Shown piece by piece: positions 54,395 through 63,467 of a stretch of DNA of 64,000 bases (positions are counted from its first letter, which is position 1; each line of letters begins with the position of its first letter). The notes beneath the pieces were generated by a model that did not search any database, was not told where the DNA came from, and saw nothing but the letters and a program-made list of their open reading frames with translations. Position numbers and translations under genes: made by a program. Source of the stretch: Citrobacter sedlakii NBRC 105722 (GTDB lineage Bacteria; Pseudomonadota; Gammaproteobacteria; Enterobacterales; Enterobacteriaceae); NCBI RefSeq assembly GCF_000759835.1, contig NZ_BBNB01000002.1, positions 310,001 to 374,000 of the forward strand, given 5' to 3'.

Positions 54395-55867
54395 ATGTCG
54401 CGAATGGCAGAACAACAGCTTTATATAGACGGTGGTTATACCGCCGCCGCCAGCGGTCACACCTTCGATACCATCAATCCTGCCAATGGCGATATTCTGG
54501 CGACGGTTCACGCCGCAGGGCGTGACGATGTTGATCGCGCCGTAAAAAGCGCCCAACGCGGACAAAAAATTTGGGCGGCGATGACCGCGATGGAACGTTC
54601 GCGCATTCTTCGCCGGGCGGTGGATATTCTGCGCGAACGCAATGACGAGCTGGCCAGACTGGAAACGCTGGATACCGGAAAGCCGTTCAGCGAAACCGCC
54701 AGCGTGGATATCGTGACCGGCGCGGACGTACTGGAGTATTACGCCGGGCTGATCCCGTCACTGGAAGGCAGCCAGATCCCGCTGCGCGAGTCCGCTTTCG
54801 TTTACACTCGCCGCGAGCCGTTGGGCGTGGTGGCAGGGATCGGCGCATGGAACTACCCGATTCAAATCGCGCTGTGGAAGTCTGCTCCGGCGCTGGCGGC
54901 GGGCAATGCGATGATCTTCAAACCCAGCGAAGTGACGCCGCTCACCGCGTTAAAGCTGGCGGAAATCTACAGCGAAGCGGGTCTGCCGGACGGCGTATTT
55001 AACGTGTTGCCGGGCGCGGGTGCGGAAACGGGCCAGTATCTGACCGAACATCCCGGCATTGCCAAAGTGTCGTTTACCGGCGGGGTTGCCAGCGGCAAAA
55101 AAGTGATGGCGCATTCCGCGGCCTCCTCACTGAAAGAGGTCACGATGGAGCTGGGCGGTAAATCGCCGCTGATTATTTTCGAGGACGCCAACGTTAATCT
55201 GGCCGCCGACATCGCCATGATGGCGAATTTCTACAGCGCCGGGCAGGTCTGTACCAACGGCACCCGCGTGTTTATCCCGACAAAGATGAAAAGCGCCTTT
55301 GAACAGACGATCCTCTCCCGCGTGGCGCGAATTCGCGCAGGCGATCTGTTTGATCCGGCGACTAACTTCGGGCCTCTGGTCAGCTTCGCGCATCGGGAAA
55401 ACGTTCTGCGCTATATCGAAAGCGGCAAGCGCGAAGGGGCAACGCTACTGTGCGGCGGCGGCGCACTGAAAGGCCGCGACGTTGAACATGGCGCGTGGGT
55501 TGCGCCAACGGTGTTCACCGACTGTCGCGACGAGATGACCATCGTACGGGAAGAAATTTTTGGCCCGGTCATGTCAATTCTCACCTATGAACGCGAAGAC
55601 GAGGTAATTCGCCGCGCCAACGCGACCGACTATGGTCTGGCGGCAGGCGTGGTCACGCAGGATCTCAACCGTGCGCATCGGGTTATCCACCAGCTCGAGG
55701 CCGGGATCTGCTGGATCAACACCTGGGGGGAATCCCCGGCGGAAATGCCGGTCGGCGGCTATAAGCACTCTGGCATTGGTCGTGAAAACGGCGTGATGAC
55801 GCTGCAAAACTACACCCAGGTAAAATCCATCCAGATCGAGATGGCCCCCTTCCAGTCCGTCTTTTAA
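54395..55867 (+). CDS. betB: betaine aldehyde dehydrogenase
   Basis: 490 residues, ALDH superfamily; oxidises betaine aldehyde to glycine betaine with NAD(P). Catalytic Glu in MELGGKSPL near 252, catalytic Cys in GQVCTNGTR near 286, NAD motif in [11 protein letters not shown] near 230. Ribosome site ACGAGGAG. Second gene of betIBA. Confidence 0.97.
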   Translation: MSRMAEQQLYIDGGYTAAASGHTFDTINPANGDILATVHAAGRDDVDRAVKSAQRGQKIWAAMTAMERSRILRRAVDILRERNDELARLETLDTGKPFSETASVDIVTGADVLEYYAGLIPSLEGSQIPLRESAFVYTRREPLGVVAGIGAWNYPIQIALWKSAPALAAGNAMIFKPSEVTPLTALKLAEIYSEAGLPDGVFNVLPGAGAETGQYLTEHPGIAKVSFTGGVASGKKVMAHSAASSLKEVTMELGGKSPLIIFEDANVNLAADIAMMANFYSAGQVCTNGTRVFIPTKMKSAFEQTILSRVARIRAGDLFDPATNFGPLVSFAHRENVLRYIESGKREGATLLCGGGALKGRDVEHGAWVAPTVFTDCRDEMTIVREEIFGPVMSILTYEREDEVIRRANATDYGLAAGVVTQDLNRAHRVIHQLEAGICWINTWGESPAEMPVGGYKHSGIGRENGVMTLQNYTQVKSIQIEMAPFQSVF

Positions 55868-55880
55868 CCAGGAGGTCTCA

Positions 55881-57557
55881 TTGCATTTTGACTATATCAT
55901 TATTGGCGCCGGTTCTGCCGGCAACGTACTGGCAACACGACTGACAGAAGACAGCAATACCACCGTTCTGCTTTTAGAGGCGGGCGGCCCGGACTACCGT
56001 ACGGATTTTCGCACTCAGATGCCCGCGGCGCTGGCCTATCCCCTTCAGGGGAAACGCTATAACTGGGCGTATGAAACAGAGCCGGAACCGCACATGAATT
56101 ATCGCCGGATGGAGTGCGGACGCGGCAAAGGACTGGGCGGTTCCTCGTTGATTAACGGCATGTGCTATGTTCGCGGCAACGCGATGGATCTCGACAACTG
56201 GGCAAACGAACCCGGACTCGAACACTGGAGCTATCTCCACTGCCTGCCCTACTACCGTAAGGCGGAATCGCGCGATATCGGCGCAAACGCCTATCACGGC
56301 GGCGACGGCCCGGTCTGCGTGACCACCTCGAAACCCCATGTGAATCCGTTGTTCGACGCGATGATCGAGGCGGGTGTACAGGCCGGTTATCCGCGCACGG
56401 ACGATCTTAACGGTTACCAGCAGGAAGGCTTTGGCCCGATGGATCGCACCGTAACGCCGCAAGGACGTCGCGCCAGCACCGCGCGCGGCTATCTCGACCA
56501 GGCAAGAAAACGTCCTAACCTGACGATAATCACCCACGCGCTGACCGATCACATCATCTTTGATGGCAAAAAGGCGGTGGGCGTGGAGTGGCTGGAAGGC
56601 GACGGCACCATTCCGACCACCGCCACAGCGGAAAAAGAGGTGCTGTTATGCGCCGGGGCGATTGCTTCGCCGCAGATTCTGCAGCGTTCCGGCGTTGGCG
56701 ACGCGGCGTTGCTGAAAGCGTTTGCTATTCCGCTGGTTCATCACCTGCCCGGCGTCGGCGAAAATCTGCAGGATCATCTGGAGATGTACCTGCAATACGC
56801 CTGCAAAAAACCGATCTCACTGTACCCGGCTCTGCAATGGTGGAATCAACCGAAGATCGGCGCCGAATGGCTGTTTGGCGGCACCGGTATTGGCGCGAGC
56901 AACCATTTCGAAGCGGGCGGTTTTATCCGCAGCCGGGACGCGTTTACCTGGCCAAACATTCAGTATCACTTTCTGCCGGTCGCGATCAATTACAACGGCT
57001 CGAACGCGGTTAAAGAACATGGCTTCCAGTGCCACGTCGGCTCTATGCGCTCGCCAAGCCGCGGCCACGTCCATCTTAAATCACGCGATCCGCGCGAGCA
57101 CCCGGCAATTTTGTTTAATTACATGTCGACCGACCAGGACTGGCAGGAGTTTCGCGACGCCATTCGCATTACCCGTGAAATCATCAACCAGCCCGCGCTG
57201 GATCCCTTTCGCGGACGGGAAATAAGCCCTGGCAGCGACTGCCAGAGCGACGAACAACTGGACGCGTTTGTGCGCGAGCACGCCGAGACGGCGTTTCATC
57301 CCTGCGGCACCTGCAAAATGGGCTTTGATGAAATGGCGGTCGTGGACGGCGAAGGCCGGGTTCACGGCGTGGAAAACCTGCGCGTGGTGGACGCTTCAAT
57401 CATGCCGCAAATCATCACCGGCAACCTGAACGCGACCACAATCATGATTGGCGAAAAGCTTGCCGATGCTATTCGCGGTCGCGCCCCGCTGGCAAAAAGC
57501 ACAGCCAGCTATTACGTGGCGGGCGACACGCCGGTGCGCCAGGCGCCACGGCGGTAA
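55881..57557 (+). CDS. betA: choline dehydrogenase
   Basis: 558 residues from TTG 55881 ([10 protein letters not shown]), with AGGAGG ten bases upstream; the FAD-binding [10 protein letters not shown] follows at once so no other start fits. GMC oxidoreductase, membrane-associated, oxidising choline to betaine aldehyde (and further). GMC signatures: [15 protein letters not shown] near 78 and [15 protein letters not shown] near 256; catalytic His in [13 protein letters not shown] near 473. Last gene of the bet operon. Confidence 0.97.
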   Translation: MHFDYIIIGAGSAGNVLATRLTEDSNTTVLLLEAGGPDYRTDFRTQMPAALAYPLQGKRYNWAYETEPEPHMNYRRMECGRGKGLGGSSLINGMCYVRGNAMDLDNWANEPGLEHWSYLHCLPYYRKAESRDIGANAYHGGDGPVCVTTSKPHVNPLFDAMIEAGVQAGYPRTDDLNGYQQEGFGPMDRTVTPQGRRASTARGYLDQARKRPNLTIITHALTDHIIFDGKKAVGVEWLEGDGTIPTTATAEKEVLLCAGAIASPQILQRSGVGDAALLKAFAIPLVHHLPGVGENLQDHLEMYLQYACKKPISLYPALQWWNQPKIGAEWLFGGTGIGASNHFEAGGFIRSRDAFTWPNIQYHFLPVAINYNGSNAVKEHGFQCHVGSMRSPSRGHVHLKSRDPREHPAILFNYMSTDQDWQEFRDAIRITREIINQPALDPFRGREISPGSDCQSDEQLDAFVREHAETAFHPCGTCKMGFDEMAVVDGEGRVHGVENLRVVDASIMPQIITGNLNATTIMIGEKLADAIRGRAPLAKSTASYYVAGDTPVRQAPRR

Positions 57558-57570
57558 CGGTCTGTACGGT

Positions 57571-57592
57571 CTGATAACGCGGCGCGTATCAG
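57571..57592. repeat. imperfect palindrome after betA
   Basis: CTGATA (57571-57576) / TATCAG (57587-57592) extended inward by GC-rich bases with one bulge. REP-like, without T run; may mark the end of the bet transcript. Confidence 0.4.
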
Positions 57593-57654
57593 GCCGCTTC
57601 CGAATACCCATAACGCTTCTATACTGAAAAGACATTCCTTTAAAAGAGAACGTT

Positions 57655-58770
57655 ATGCCGTTACCCGATTTTCACGTCTCCGAACCCTACACCCTCGGCA
57701 TTGAGCTGGAAACGCAGGTGGTTAATCCACCGGGCTATGACCTGAGCCAGGATTCTTCGCGGCTGATTGCCGCCGTGAAAGACCGGGTCACCGCCGGTGA
57801 AGTCAAACATGACATCACCGAAAGCATGCTGGAACTGGCGACCGATGTGTGTCACAACATCGACCAGGCCGCCGCACAGTTTTCCGCCATGCAGCAGGTG
57901 ATTCTCCACGCCGCGGCGGAGCACCATATTGAGATTTGTGGCGGGGGCACCCATCCGTTTCAAAAATGGCAGCGGCAGGAAGTGTGCGATAACGAGCGCT
58001 ATCAGCGGACGCTGGAGAATTTTGGCTACCTCATTCAGCAGGCGACCGTGTTTGGTCAGCACGTACACGTCGGTTGCGCCAGCGGTGACGACGCGATCTA
58101 TCTGCTGCACGGGCTGTCACACTTCGTGCCGCACTTTATCGCGCTCTCTGCCGCTTCGCCTTATATGCAGGGTTCTGACACCCGTTTCGCCTCATCGCGG
58201 CTGAATATTTTCTCCGGTTTTCCGGACAACGGTCCGATGCCGTGGGTCAGTAACTGGCAGGAATTTGAGGGGCTATTCCGTCGGCTCAGTTACACCAGCA
58301 TGATCGAAAGTATTAAAGATTTGCACTGGGATATCCGACCGAGTCCGCATTTTGGCACCGTGGAAGTGCGGGTGATGGATACGCCGCTCACCCTGTCTCA
58401 TGCCGTCAACATCGCGGGACTGATTCAGGCGACCGCGCACTGGCTTTTGACCGAGCGACCATTTAAACACCAGGAACGCGATTACCTGCTGTATAAGTTC
58501 AACCGCTTTCAGGCCTGCCGTTACGGGCTGGACGGCATTCTGACCGACGTACATACCGGCGATCATCATAAACTGTCAGAGGACACCCTGCGTCTGCTGG
58601 AGAAAGTCGCCCCCTCGGCGGATAAAGTGGGCGCAGGCAGCGCGATCGAGGCCCTGACCCGTCAGGTGAGAAACGGCGGCAGCGAAGCGCAAAAGATGCG
58701 GGAATTTGTCGCCGATGGCGGGTCGTTGATTGGTCTGGTGAAAAAACATTGCGAGATCTGGGCGGGGTAA
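57655..58770 (+). CDS. ybdK: carboxylate-amine ligase (weak glutamate-cysteine ligase, type 2)
   Basis: 371 residues. ATP-dependent ligase of the GCS2 family; E. coli YbdK has only weak gamma-glutamylcysteine synthetase activity and its physiological substrate is unsettled. Conserved segments [19 protein letters not shown] near the N terminus, [13 protein letters not shown] near 100 and [12 protein letters not shown] near 235 bind ATP-magnesium and substrate. In E. coli it is next to the entD side of the cluster; here 17 kb intervene. Confidence 0.95.
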   Translation: MPLPDFHVSEPYTLGIELETQVVNPPGYDLSQDSSRLIAAVKDRVTAGEVKHDITESMLELATDVCHNIDQAAAQFSAMQQVILHAAAEHHIEICGGGTHPFQKWQRQEVCDNERYQRTLENFGYLIQQATVFGQHVHVGCASGDDAIYLLHGLSHFVPHFIALSAASPYMQGSDTRFASSRLNIFSGFPDNGPMPWVSNWQEFEGLFRRLSYTSMIESIKDLHWDIRPSPHFGTVEVRVMDTPLTLSHAVNIAGLIQATAHWLLTERPFKHQERDYLLYKFNRFQACRYGLDGILTDVHTGDHHKLSEDTLRLLEKVAPSADKVGAGSAIEALTRQVRNGGSEAQKMREFVADGGSLIGLVKKHCEIWAG

Positions 58771-58786
58771 CAGGACGGCGTTTGCG

Positions 58787-58819
58787 TTGTCCGGCGTAAT
58801 CCCGGACAATGGCTTTTTT
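58787..58819 (+). terminator. terminator after ybdK
   Basis: Perfect 8-bp stem TTGTCCGG (58787-58794) / CCGGACAA (58802-58809), followed by TGGC and TTTTTT (58814-58819). Lies 17 bp after the ybdK stop and 21 bp before ybdJ. Confidence 0.8.
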
Positions 58820-58839
58820 AACTCACATTTAACAATGCC

Positions 58840-59088
58840 ATGAAACACCCGCTTGAATCGCTGATGACTGCCGCCGGTATTTTGCTGATGGCTTTTCTGT
58901 CCTGCCTGTTGCTGCCCGCCCCGTCTCTGGGACTGACGCTGGCGCAAAAGCTGGTTGACGCCTTTCATCTGATGGATCTCAACCAGCTTTATACGCTGCT
59001 GTTCTGCCTGTGGTTTTTAGCGCTTGGCGCTGTCGAATATTTTGTGCTCCGCTACGTCTGGCGTCGCTGGTTTTCGCTGGCCGGTTAA
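58840..59088 (+). CDS. ybdJ: DUF1158 family small membrane protein
   Basis: 82 residues, like E. coli YbdJ. Two hydrophobic segments (about 10-30 and 48-68) with an arginine/tryptophan-rich tail (RYVWRRWFSLAG). No known function. Its last 72 bases are overlapped, on the other strand, by the 3' end of the exported esterase gene. The terminator of ybdK lies just upstream, so the promoter must be very close. Confidence 0.92.
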   Translation: MKHPLESLMTAAGILLMAFLSCLLLPAPSLGLTLAQKLVDAFHLMDLNQLYTLLFCLWFLALGAVEYFVLRYVWRRWFSLAG

Positions 59089-60642
59089 GCCCGTGAAGTC
59101 GCGCATGCCGTGCACCAGCGCTTCGCACCACGCGGTGTAGTCATGCCCGCTCGACCACGGATGAAAACTGACCGTGTAGCCCTTTTCTTTGAGTACCTTT
59201 TCAAACGCCAGCGTGTTGCGATAGATGCCGCCGTTCGGCCCTTCCTGTTCAAAACGCCCGGCTTGTAGCCAGAAGGTAATCGGGTAGCGCGGCGAGTTCT
59301 GATACTGCCGCGTCAGCCAGGCGGGCGTCTCCCCGTGCGGCGCCCACCAGTAGGAGCCGGAAAGACTCAGCACATTGCCAAACAGCCGTGGGTAGCGCAG
59401 CGCCACCCACGACGACGCCAGTCCCCCGTAGCTGGACCCGGCCAGCACCGTTTTCTGCCGCTGGAGGGATATGCCCCGCTGCGCCAGCCAGGGCGTCAGC
59501 TCGTGCGCCATGAAATCGGCAAAGTCCGGGTTTGGCGGCAGCTCTTTTCCACGACGCGGATGATCGAGCGAGTCCACAAATACCACATTGATCGGCGGAA
59601 GCTGATGGCGGGCAATCAGACCGTCAACTATCCGGTCGATATGGTAGTCATCAAGGTAGGTTTTACCGTCAAACAGGATCAACGTCCAACGCGCCGGCTG
59701 CGCCACTCGAGGACGGTAGAGAGCGATTTCCCGGCGATTGCCTAACCGTTCGCTTTTCAGCATCTGACGGGTTAGCGCGCCGTGCGTCAACGGCTGTGCA
59801 GCGGCCTGCGCCGAACAAAAACGCGGCGGGCCAAGATCGATTAACGACGACTGGTTCCAGCGATCTGCATGCTTATCGCCGATCCGCAACGGGTTATAAG
59901 GATCGGCCTGCGCGCTGACCAGAATCGCGCGTCGCTGATCGCGGGGCGAACCACTGACTTTTGGCACATCCGGCGCCAGTTTGTACTGCATAACCGTATC
60001 CGCAGGCACAACATAGCTGCGAAACCAGACGTCGGAATGGCCGAGTCGAAACAGCGGATCGTGCTCGCCTGCCGGCGAGCCAAACAGAAAAACGTTTTGC
60101 TTCGCGCCGCGCCAGAGAAAGGTGATCCGTTTATGGTTAGCGTCGACAGGTTCGACCAGCGGCGTACCGTAACGCTGCCGATCCTGCCAGAAATCCGCGG
60201 TTCCCGCCCCGGCGGCAATCGCTTTTTCCAGCCGCTGTAGCGTCGGGCTGACCGGGGAAATTCGCTGCGTGCGCGGCAGCGGCGTCGTCTCTTTCATCTG
60301 CCAGCTAAACTGCCAGCGCGCGCCTTCGTTACCATGCAGCACCAGCGAGGTAGTTTGCTGTACGGGTAACGAAAACAGCAAATGATGCTCGCCATCGTCG
60401 GGGCCGTCTTCCAGTAATGTGCGGATACGCCGGTTTTGACCGTCGAGCAGACGGGCATCGGTGACGCCGGACAGCGTTGCGGAAACATAGTTTTCGTTTA
60501 GCGGAGGAAGGACAAAACAGACTTCGCCGCTGGCATCAAATTTTCCCTGCTGCTCGCCGTGGAGCGAGGGAGTCGAACAGGACATCGCCTGAGCCGACAG
60601 GGTTCCCAGCCCCAGGAGCAAACCACTCCACGCCATTTTCAT
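59017..60642 (-). CDS. exported enterochelin esterase (Fes-like)
   Basis: 541 residues with a signal peptide of about 19 residues (SAQA end), hence periplasmic. A first domain of about 200 residues with a pre-peptidase-like beta region, then a Fes N-terminal-type domain (LWRGAKQNVFLFGSPAGEHDPLFRLG near 176) and an esterase-D-type hydrolase with Ser404 in GSSYGGL and His500 in SSGHDY. Probably hydrolyses ferric enterobactin or its linear/glucosylated forms in the periplasm. It differs from IroE by greater length. The last 23 codons lie antisense to ybdJ. A Fur-like site precedes it. Confidence 0.82.
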   Translation of the reverse strand: MKMAWSGLLLGLGTLSAQAMSCSTPSLHGEQQGKFDASGEVCFVLPPLNENYVSATLSGVTDARLLDGQNRRIRTLLEDGPDDGEHHLLFSLPVQQTTSLVLHGNEGARWQFSWQMKETTPLPRTQRISPVSPTLQRLEKAIAAGAGTADFWQDRQRYGTPLVEPVDANHKRITFLWRGAKQNVFLFGSPAGEHDPLFRLGHSDVWFRSYVVPADTVMQYKLAPDVPKVSGSPRDQRRAILVSAQADPYNPLRIGDKHADRWNQSSLIDLGPPRFCSAQAAAQPLTHGALTRQMLKSERLGNRREIALYRPRVAQPARWTLILFDGKTYLDDYHIDRIVDGLIARHQLPPINVVFVDSLDHPRRGKELPPNPDFADFMAHELTPWLAQRGISLQRQKTVLAGSSYGGLASSWVALRYPRLFGNVLSLSGSYWWAPHGETPAWLTRQYQNSPRYPITFWLQAGRFEQEGPNGGIYRNTLAFEKVLKEKGYTVSFHPWSSGHDYTAWCEALVHGMRDFTGLTGQRKPATPDVAEHKIFDSAKR

Positions 60643-60680
60643 TGGCTAACCGTTCCTGAAGAAATGTGTCAGCCACGCTA

Positions 60681-60712
60681 ATGTAAATGGGAATGATTTG
60701 CAATAAGATTTG
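60681..60712. promoter_or_regulatory. possible Fur site before the exported esterase
   Basis: On the minus strand, TTATTGCAAATCATTCCCAT (60704-60685) holds repeated NAT units (GCAAAT, CATTCC) typical of low-consensus Fur sites. It lies 40-70 bp before the start, where a promoter is expected. Weak match. Confidence 0.4.
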
Positions 60713-60751
60713 TAAGCGGAATGTTATTCTGCCTGTCGCGGCCTGATAACA

Positions 60752-61099
60752 CTATGCCGGGTGTGTCCGGCTGTGGTTCTCTTTGCGGTAGGCGCCCGGC
60801 GGCTGATTAAACGTGCGGGTAAAGATGCGGGTAAACGTCTGCTGCGAATCAAAACCGTAGCGCAAACAGATATCGTATACTTTTTCGTCGGATTCGCGCA
60901 AATCCCGCGCCGCCAGCAGCAGCTTGCGCTCGCGGATGTAGCGTCCGAGACTCTCCCCTTTGTACTGCATAAAAAGACGCTGCAGATGCCACTTGGAATA
61001 CCCCGCGTGGCGGGCGATATCGTCAATACGCAACGGTTGATTCAAATTTTCATCAATCCATTCGACAATGGTGTCGATTACCTGAGCAGAAATGGTCAT
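60752..61099 (-). CDS. ramA: AraC-family multidrug-resistance activator RamA
   Basis: 115 residues, a stand-alone AraC DNA-binding domain with two helix-turn-helices (DDIARHAGYSKWHLQRLF near 26-43; VYDICLRYGFDSQQTFTRIF near 73-92). Nearly the same as Klebsiella/Salmonella RamA, in the MarA/SoxS/Rob group, which bind marboxes of acrAB, tolC, micF and nfsB. Start overlaps the romA stop (ATGA). E. coli K-12 lacks this gene. Confidence 0.94.
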   Translation of the reverse strand: MTISAQVIDTIVEWIDENLNQPLRIDDIARHAGYSKWHLQRLFMQYKGESLGRYIRERKLLLAARDLRESDEKVYDICLRYGFDSQQTFTRIFTRTFNQPPGAYRKENHSRTHPA

Positions 61100-62229
61100 T
61101 CAGCACTCCTCTCCTGCAAATTGCTCGTGTTCTCCCACCATGCCGTGAACTGTTGCGCCGGATCGTCGAGCTTTACCGGTTCGCCCAGCGTCGGAGTGAG
61201 CAGGCGGTAGGGTTTATGACGGCTGGCCAGCGCCAGCCGCTTATAAGGATCATCCCAGGTGTGTTTCGCCAGCACAAAACGTCCGGCATGCCCCGGTAAG
61301 ATGGCTCTGGCGCGCAGATCCTGTGCCGCCTGAGCGGTTTCCTCCGGCATCATGTGGATGTATTTCCAGTCCGGGTCGTACTGACCGTTTTCCATGATCG
61401 CCAGATCGATCGCGCCAAACTGTTCGCCAATCGCCCGAAAGTGCGGGCCGTAGCCAGAGTCGCCGCTGTAGTAAATTTTCTGTTCCGGCGTTTCAAACAG
61501 AAAACTGGCCCACAGCGTCTGGTTACGCTTGATGCCGCGTCCGGAAAAATGGCGGGCGGGCAGTACGTGAATATAGAGCCCGTCATCCACCCGCACAGAC
61601 TGGTGCCAGTCACGCTCTTCAATGATGTCGCCGTTCATACCCCAGTACCGCAAATGCGAACCGACGCCGAGCGGCGTAATCACCCGCTTCACTTTTGGCA
61701 TCAACGCCTTGATGGTGGCGTAATCCAGATGGTCATAATGATCGTGAGAAATGATCAGCAGATCGATCGCCGGCATTGCCTGGGCGGTCCAGGGGTAATC
61801 GCCGACAAACGCTTTGTTGAGAAAAGAAAACGGCGCCGCGTAACGGCTGAAGACCGGGTCGATCAGAATGCGTTTTCCGCCGAGCTGCAAATACCACGAC
61901 GAGTGGCCGAGCCAGATCAGCGTGTCCCTGTCCGCGGGCAGAGCTGCAATATCGGTCGCTACCAGCGGCAACGGCTGCGCCGGTCGCGCGTTCTCTCGCT
62001 TTGCGACCAGGAATTCCCACCAGGCCGCCAGCAGACTTTTATTTCCGGTATAGCCCGGCCCTGGCACCTGATTATGGAATTGCCCATCACGATAATTGAC
62101 GGACTGTTCAAACTGGCTGAGCTGAGCCCCTTGCGGCGCCTGACCGAAGCCAGCATTGAGGACAAACGGTAACGTTGCGGCACTGGCAATGATCATCATA
62201 ACAACCACACAAACTGTGAGACGCTTCAT
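61096..62229 (-). CDS. romA: metallo-beta-lactamase fold hydrolase RomA
   Basis: 377 residues from ATG 62229 (MKRLTVCVVV); the longer frame to 62352 crosses the RamR operator. N-terminal hydrophobic anchor (residues 5-25), then the UlaG/NAPE-PLD-like MBL domain: WLGHSSWYLQLGGKRILIDP near 105, the zinc motif SHDHYDHLD near 160 and GDSGYGPHF near 250. It is the first gene of the romA-ramA operon as in Klebsiella/Enterobacter. Molecular substrate unknown; overexpression of the locus gives reduced outer-membrane porin. Confidence 0.9.
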   Translation of the reverse strand: MKRLTVCVVVMMIIASAATLPFVLNAGFGQAPQGAQLSQFEQSVNYRDGQFHNQVPGPGYTGNKSLLAAWWEFLVAKRENARPAQPLPLVATDIAALPADRDTLIWLGHSSWYLQLGGKRILIDPVFSRYAAPFSFLNKAFVGDYPWTAQAMPAIDLLIISHDHYDHLDYATIKALMPKVKRVITPLGVGSHLRYWGMNGDIIEERDWHQSVRVDDGLYIHVLPARHFSGRGIKRNQTLWASFLFETPEQKIYYSGDSGYGPHFRAIGEQFGAIDLAIMENGQYDPDWKYIHMMPEETAQAAQDLRARAILPGHAGRFVLAKHTWDDPYKRLALASRHKPYRLLTPTLGEPVKLDDPAQQFTAWWENTSNLQERSAE

Positions 62230-62284
62230 ATCCTGACCTGAAAACGCGCTCCCGTCCGGTAGTCTGCGCGGCTGACTCTTGATT

Positions 62285-62304
62285 ATGAGTGAGTAAGCAC
62301 TCAT
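62285..62304. promoter_or_regulatory. RamR operator
   Basis: Perfect inverted repeat ATGAGTG (62285-62291), six bases, CACTCAT (62298-62304). This is the published RamR target pattern ATGAGTG-N6-CACTCAT. It lies 56 bp upstream of romA and 115 bp upstream of ramR, in the divergent spacer. Confidence 0.93.
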
Positions 62305-62418
62305 TATAGAAATCGGAAATTTCGCGTCAAGACGTTTTTCAATCTTTGACATTCCCCGTTGCGGCGCTGCAAAGGCCGTGTTTCAATTCGGGTTTTAGAC
62401 TGATAAGGGTAAAATGTA

Positions 62419-63000
62419 GTGGCTCGTCCGAAGAGTGAAGACAAAAAACTGGCATTACTGGAGGCAGCAACCACGGCAATCGCGCAGTCCGGGATCGCGG
62501 CTTCTACCGCCGTGATTGCCCGCAATGCAGGCGTGGCGGAAGGAACATTGTTTCGCTATTTCGCGACCAAAGACGAGTTAATTAACGAACTTTACCTCCA
62601 TCTTAAGCACAGCCTGTGTCAGTCAATGATCGCCAGGCTGGATCGCTCGCTGACCGACGCCAAAGCGATGACCTTTTATATCTGGAGCAGCTATATCCGC
62701 TGGGGGCTGGAACAGACGCACGGGCACCGCGCGATACGCCAACTGGCGGTCAGCGAGAAAATCACCAAAGAGACAGAACAAAAGGCCGACGCCATGTTTC
62801 CTGAGCTGCACGATCTTTGCCATCGTGCGGTCCTGCCGGTCTTTATGTCAGACGAATATCGCGCCTTCGGCGACGCGCTGTTTTTAACCCTGGCCGAAAC
62901 CACCATGGAGTTTGCCACTCGCGAACCGGCTCGCGCCAGTGAGTTTATCTCTCTCGGTTTTGAAGCGATGTGGCGCGCCCTCACCCGCGAGGAATTCTGA
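62419..63000 (+). CDS. ramR: TetR-family repressor of ramA
   Basis: 193 residues from GTG 62419 ([10 protein letters not shown]). N-terminal helix-turn-helix [27 protein letters not shown] near residues 29-55 as in Salmonella RamR; C-terminal multidrug/bile-binding domain. It represses romA-ramA through the ATGAGTG-N6-CACTCAT site; loss of RamR raises AcrAB-TolC efflux in Salmonella and Klebsiella. No truncation or frameshift is visible, so repression should be intact. Ends in TGATG with ybdF. Confidence 0.95.
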   Translation: MARPKSEDKKLALLEAATTAIAQSGIAASTAVIARNAGVAEGTLFRYFATKDELINELYLHLKHSLCQSMIARLDRSLTDAKAMTFYIWSSYIRWGLEQTHGHRAIRQLAVSEKITKETEQKADAMFPELHDLCHRAVLPVFMSDEYRAFGDALFLTLAETTMEFATREPARASEFISLGFEAMWRALTREEF

Positions 63001-63368
63001 TGAATGATAAAACGCTGTATGATTGCGCGCGCCGTCTGGCGTTGGCTTTTCCGTTTACCGAACATTGCTGGCCGTTTGGCCCAGAATATGACGTCTTTAA
63101 AGTGGGCGGTAAGATCTTCATGATTGCCACCGACGTGAACAATCGCAGAGTGATTAATCTGAAGTCCGATCCGCAAAAATCGCTGTTAAATCAGCAGATA
63201 TACCCGAGCATCACGCCTGGTTACCACATGAACAAAAAGCACTGGATTTCCGTCACGCCCGGCGACGATATCAGCGAGTCGCTGCTGGAAGAACTGGTTA
63301 ACGATTCGTGGAATCTGGTAGTTGACGGTCTGACGAAGCGCGACCAAAAACGGATCCGCCCGCGCTGA
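63000..63368 (+). CDS. ybdF: MmcQ/YjbR family DNA-binding-like protein
   Basis: 122 residues from ATG 63000 ([10 protein letters not shown]), one base inside the ramR stop, GAGGA upstream. The double-wing CyaY-like fold family; hallmarks [17 protein letters not shown] near 26 and [20 protein letters not shown] near 60, then the C-terminal HWISV. Function unknown in E. coli. Possibly co-transcribed with ramR. Confidence 0.93.
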   Translation: MNDKTLYDCARRLALAFPFTEHCWPFGPEYDVFKVGGKIFMIATDVNNRRVINLKSDPQKSLLNQQIYPSITPGYHMNKKHWISVTPGDDISESLLEELVNDSWNLVVDGLTKRDQKRIRPR

Positions 63369-63467
63369 TTGGTCGTGACAGACGATAACTGTTTTCGCAT
63401 TTTCTCACTTATCATCTGCCGGAGAACCTTGTACCCTGCGGGGTAATAAAACAAACCGGGAGTAGTT

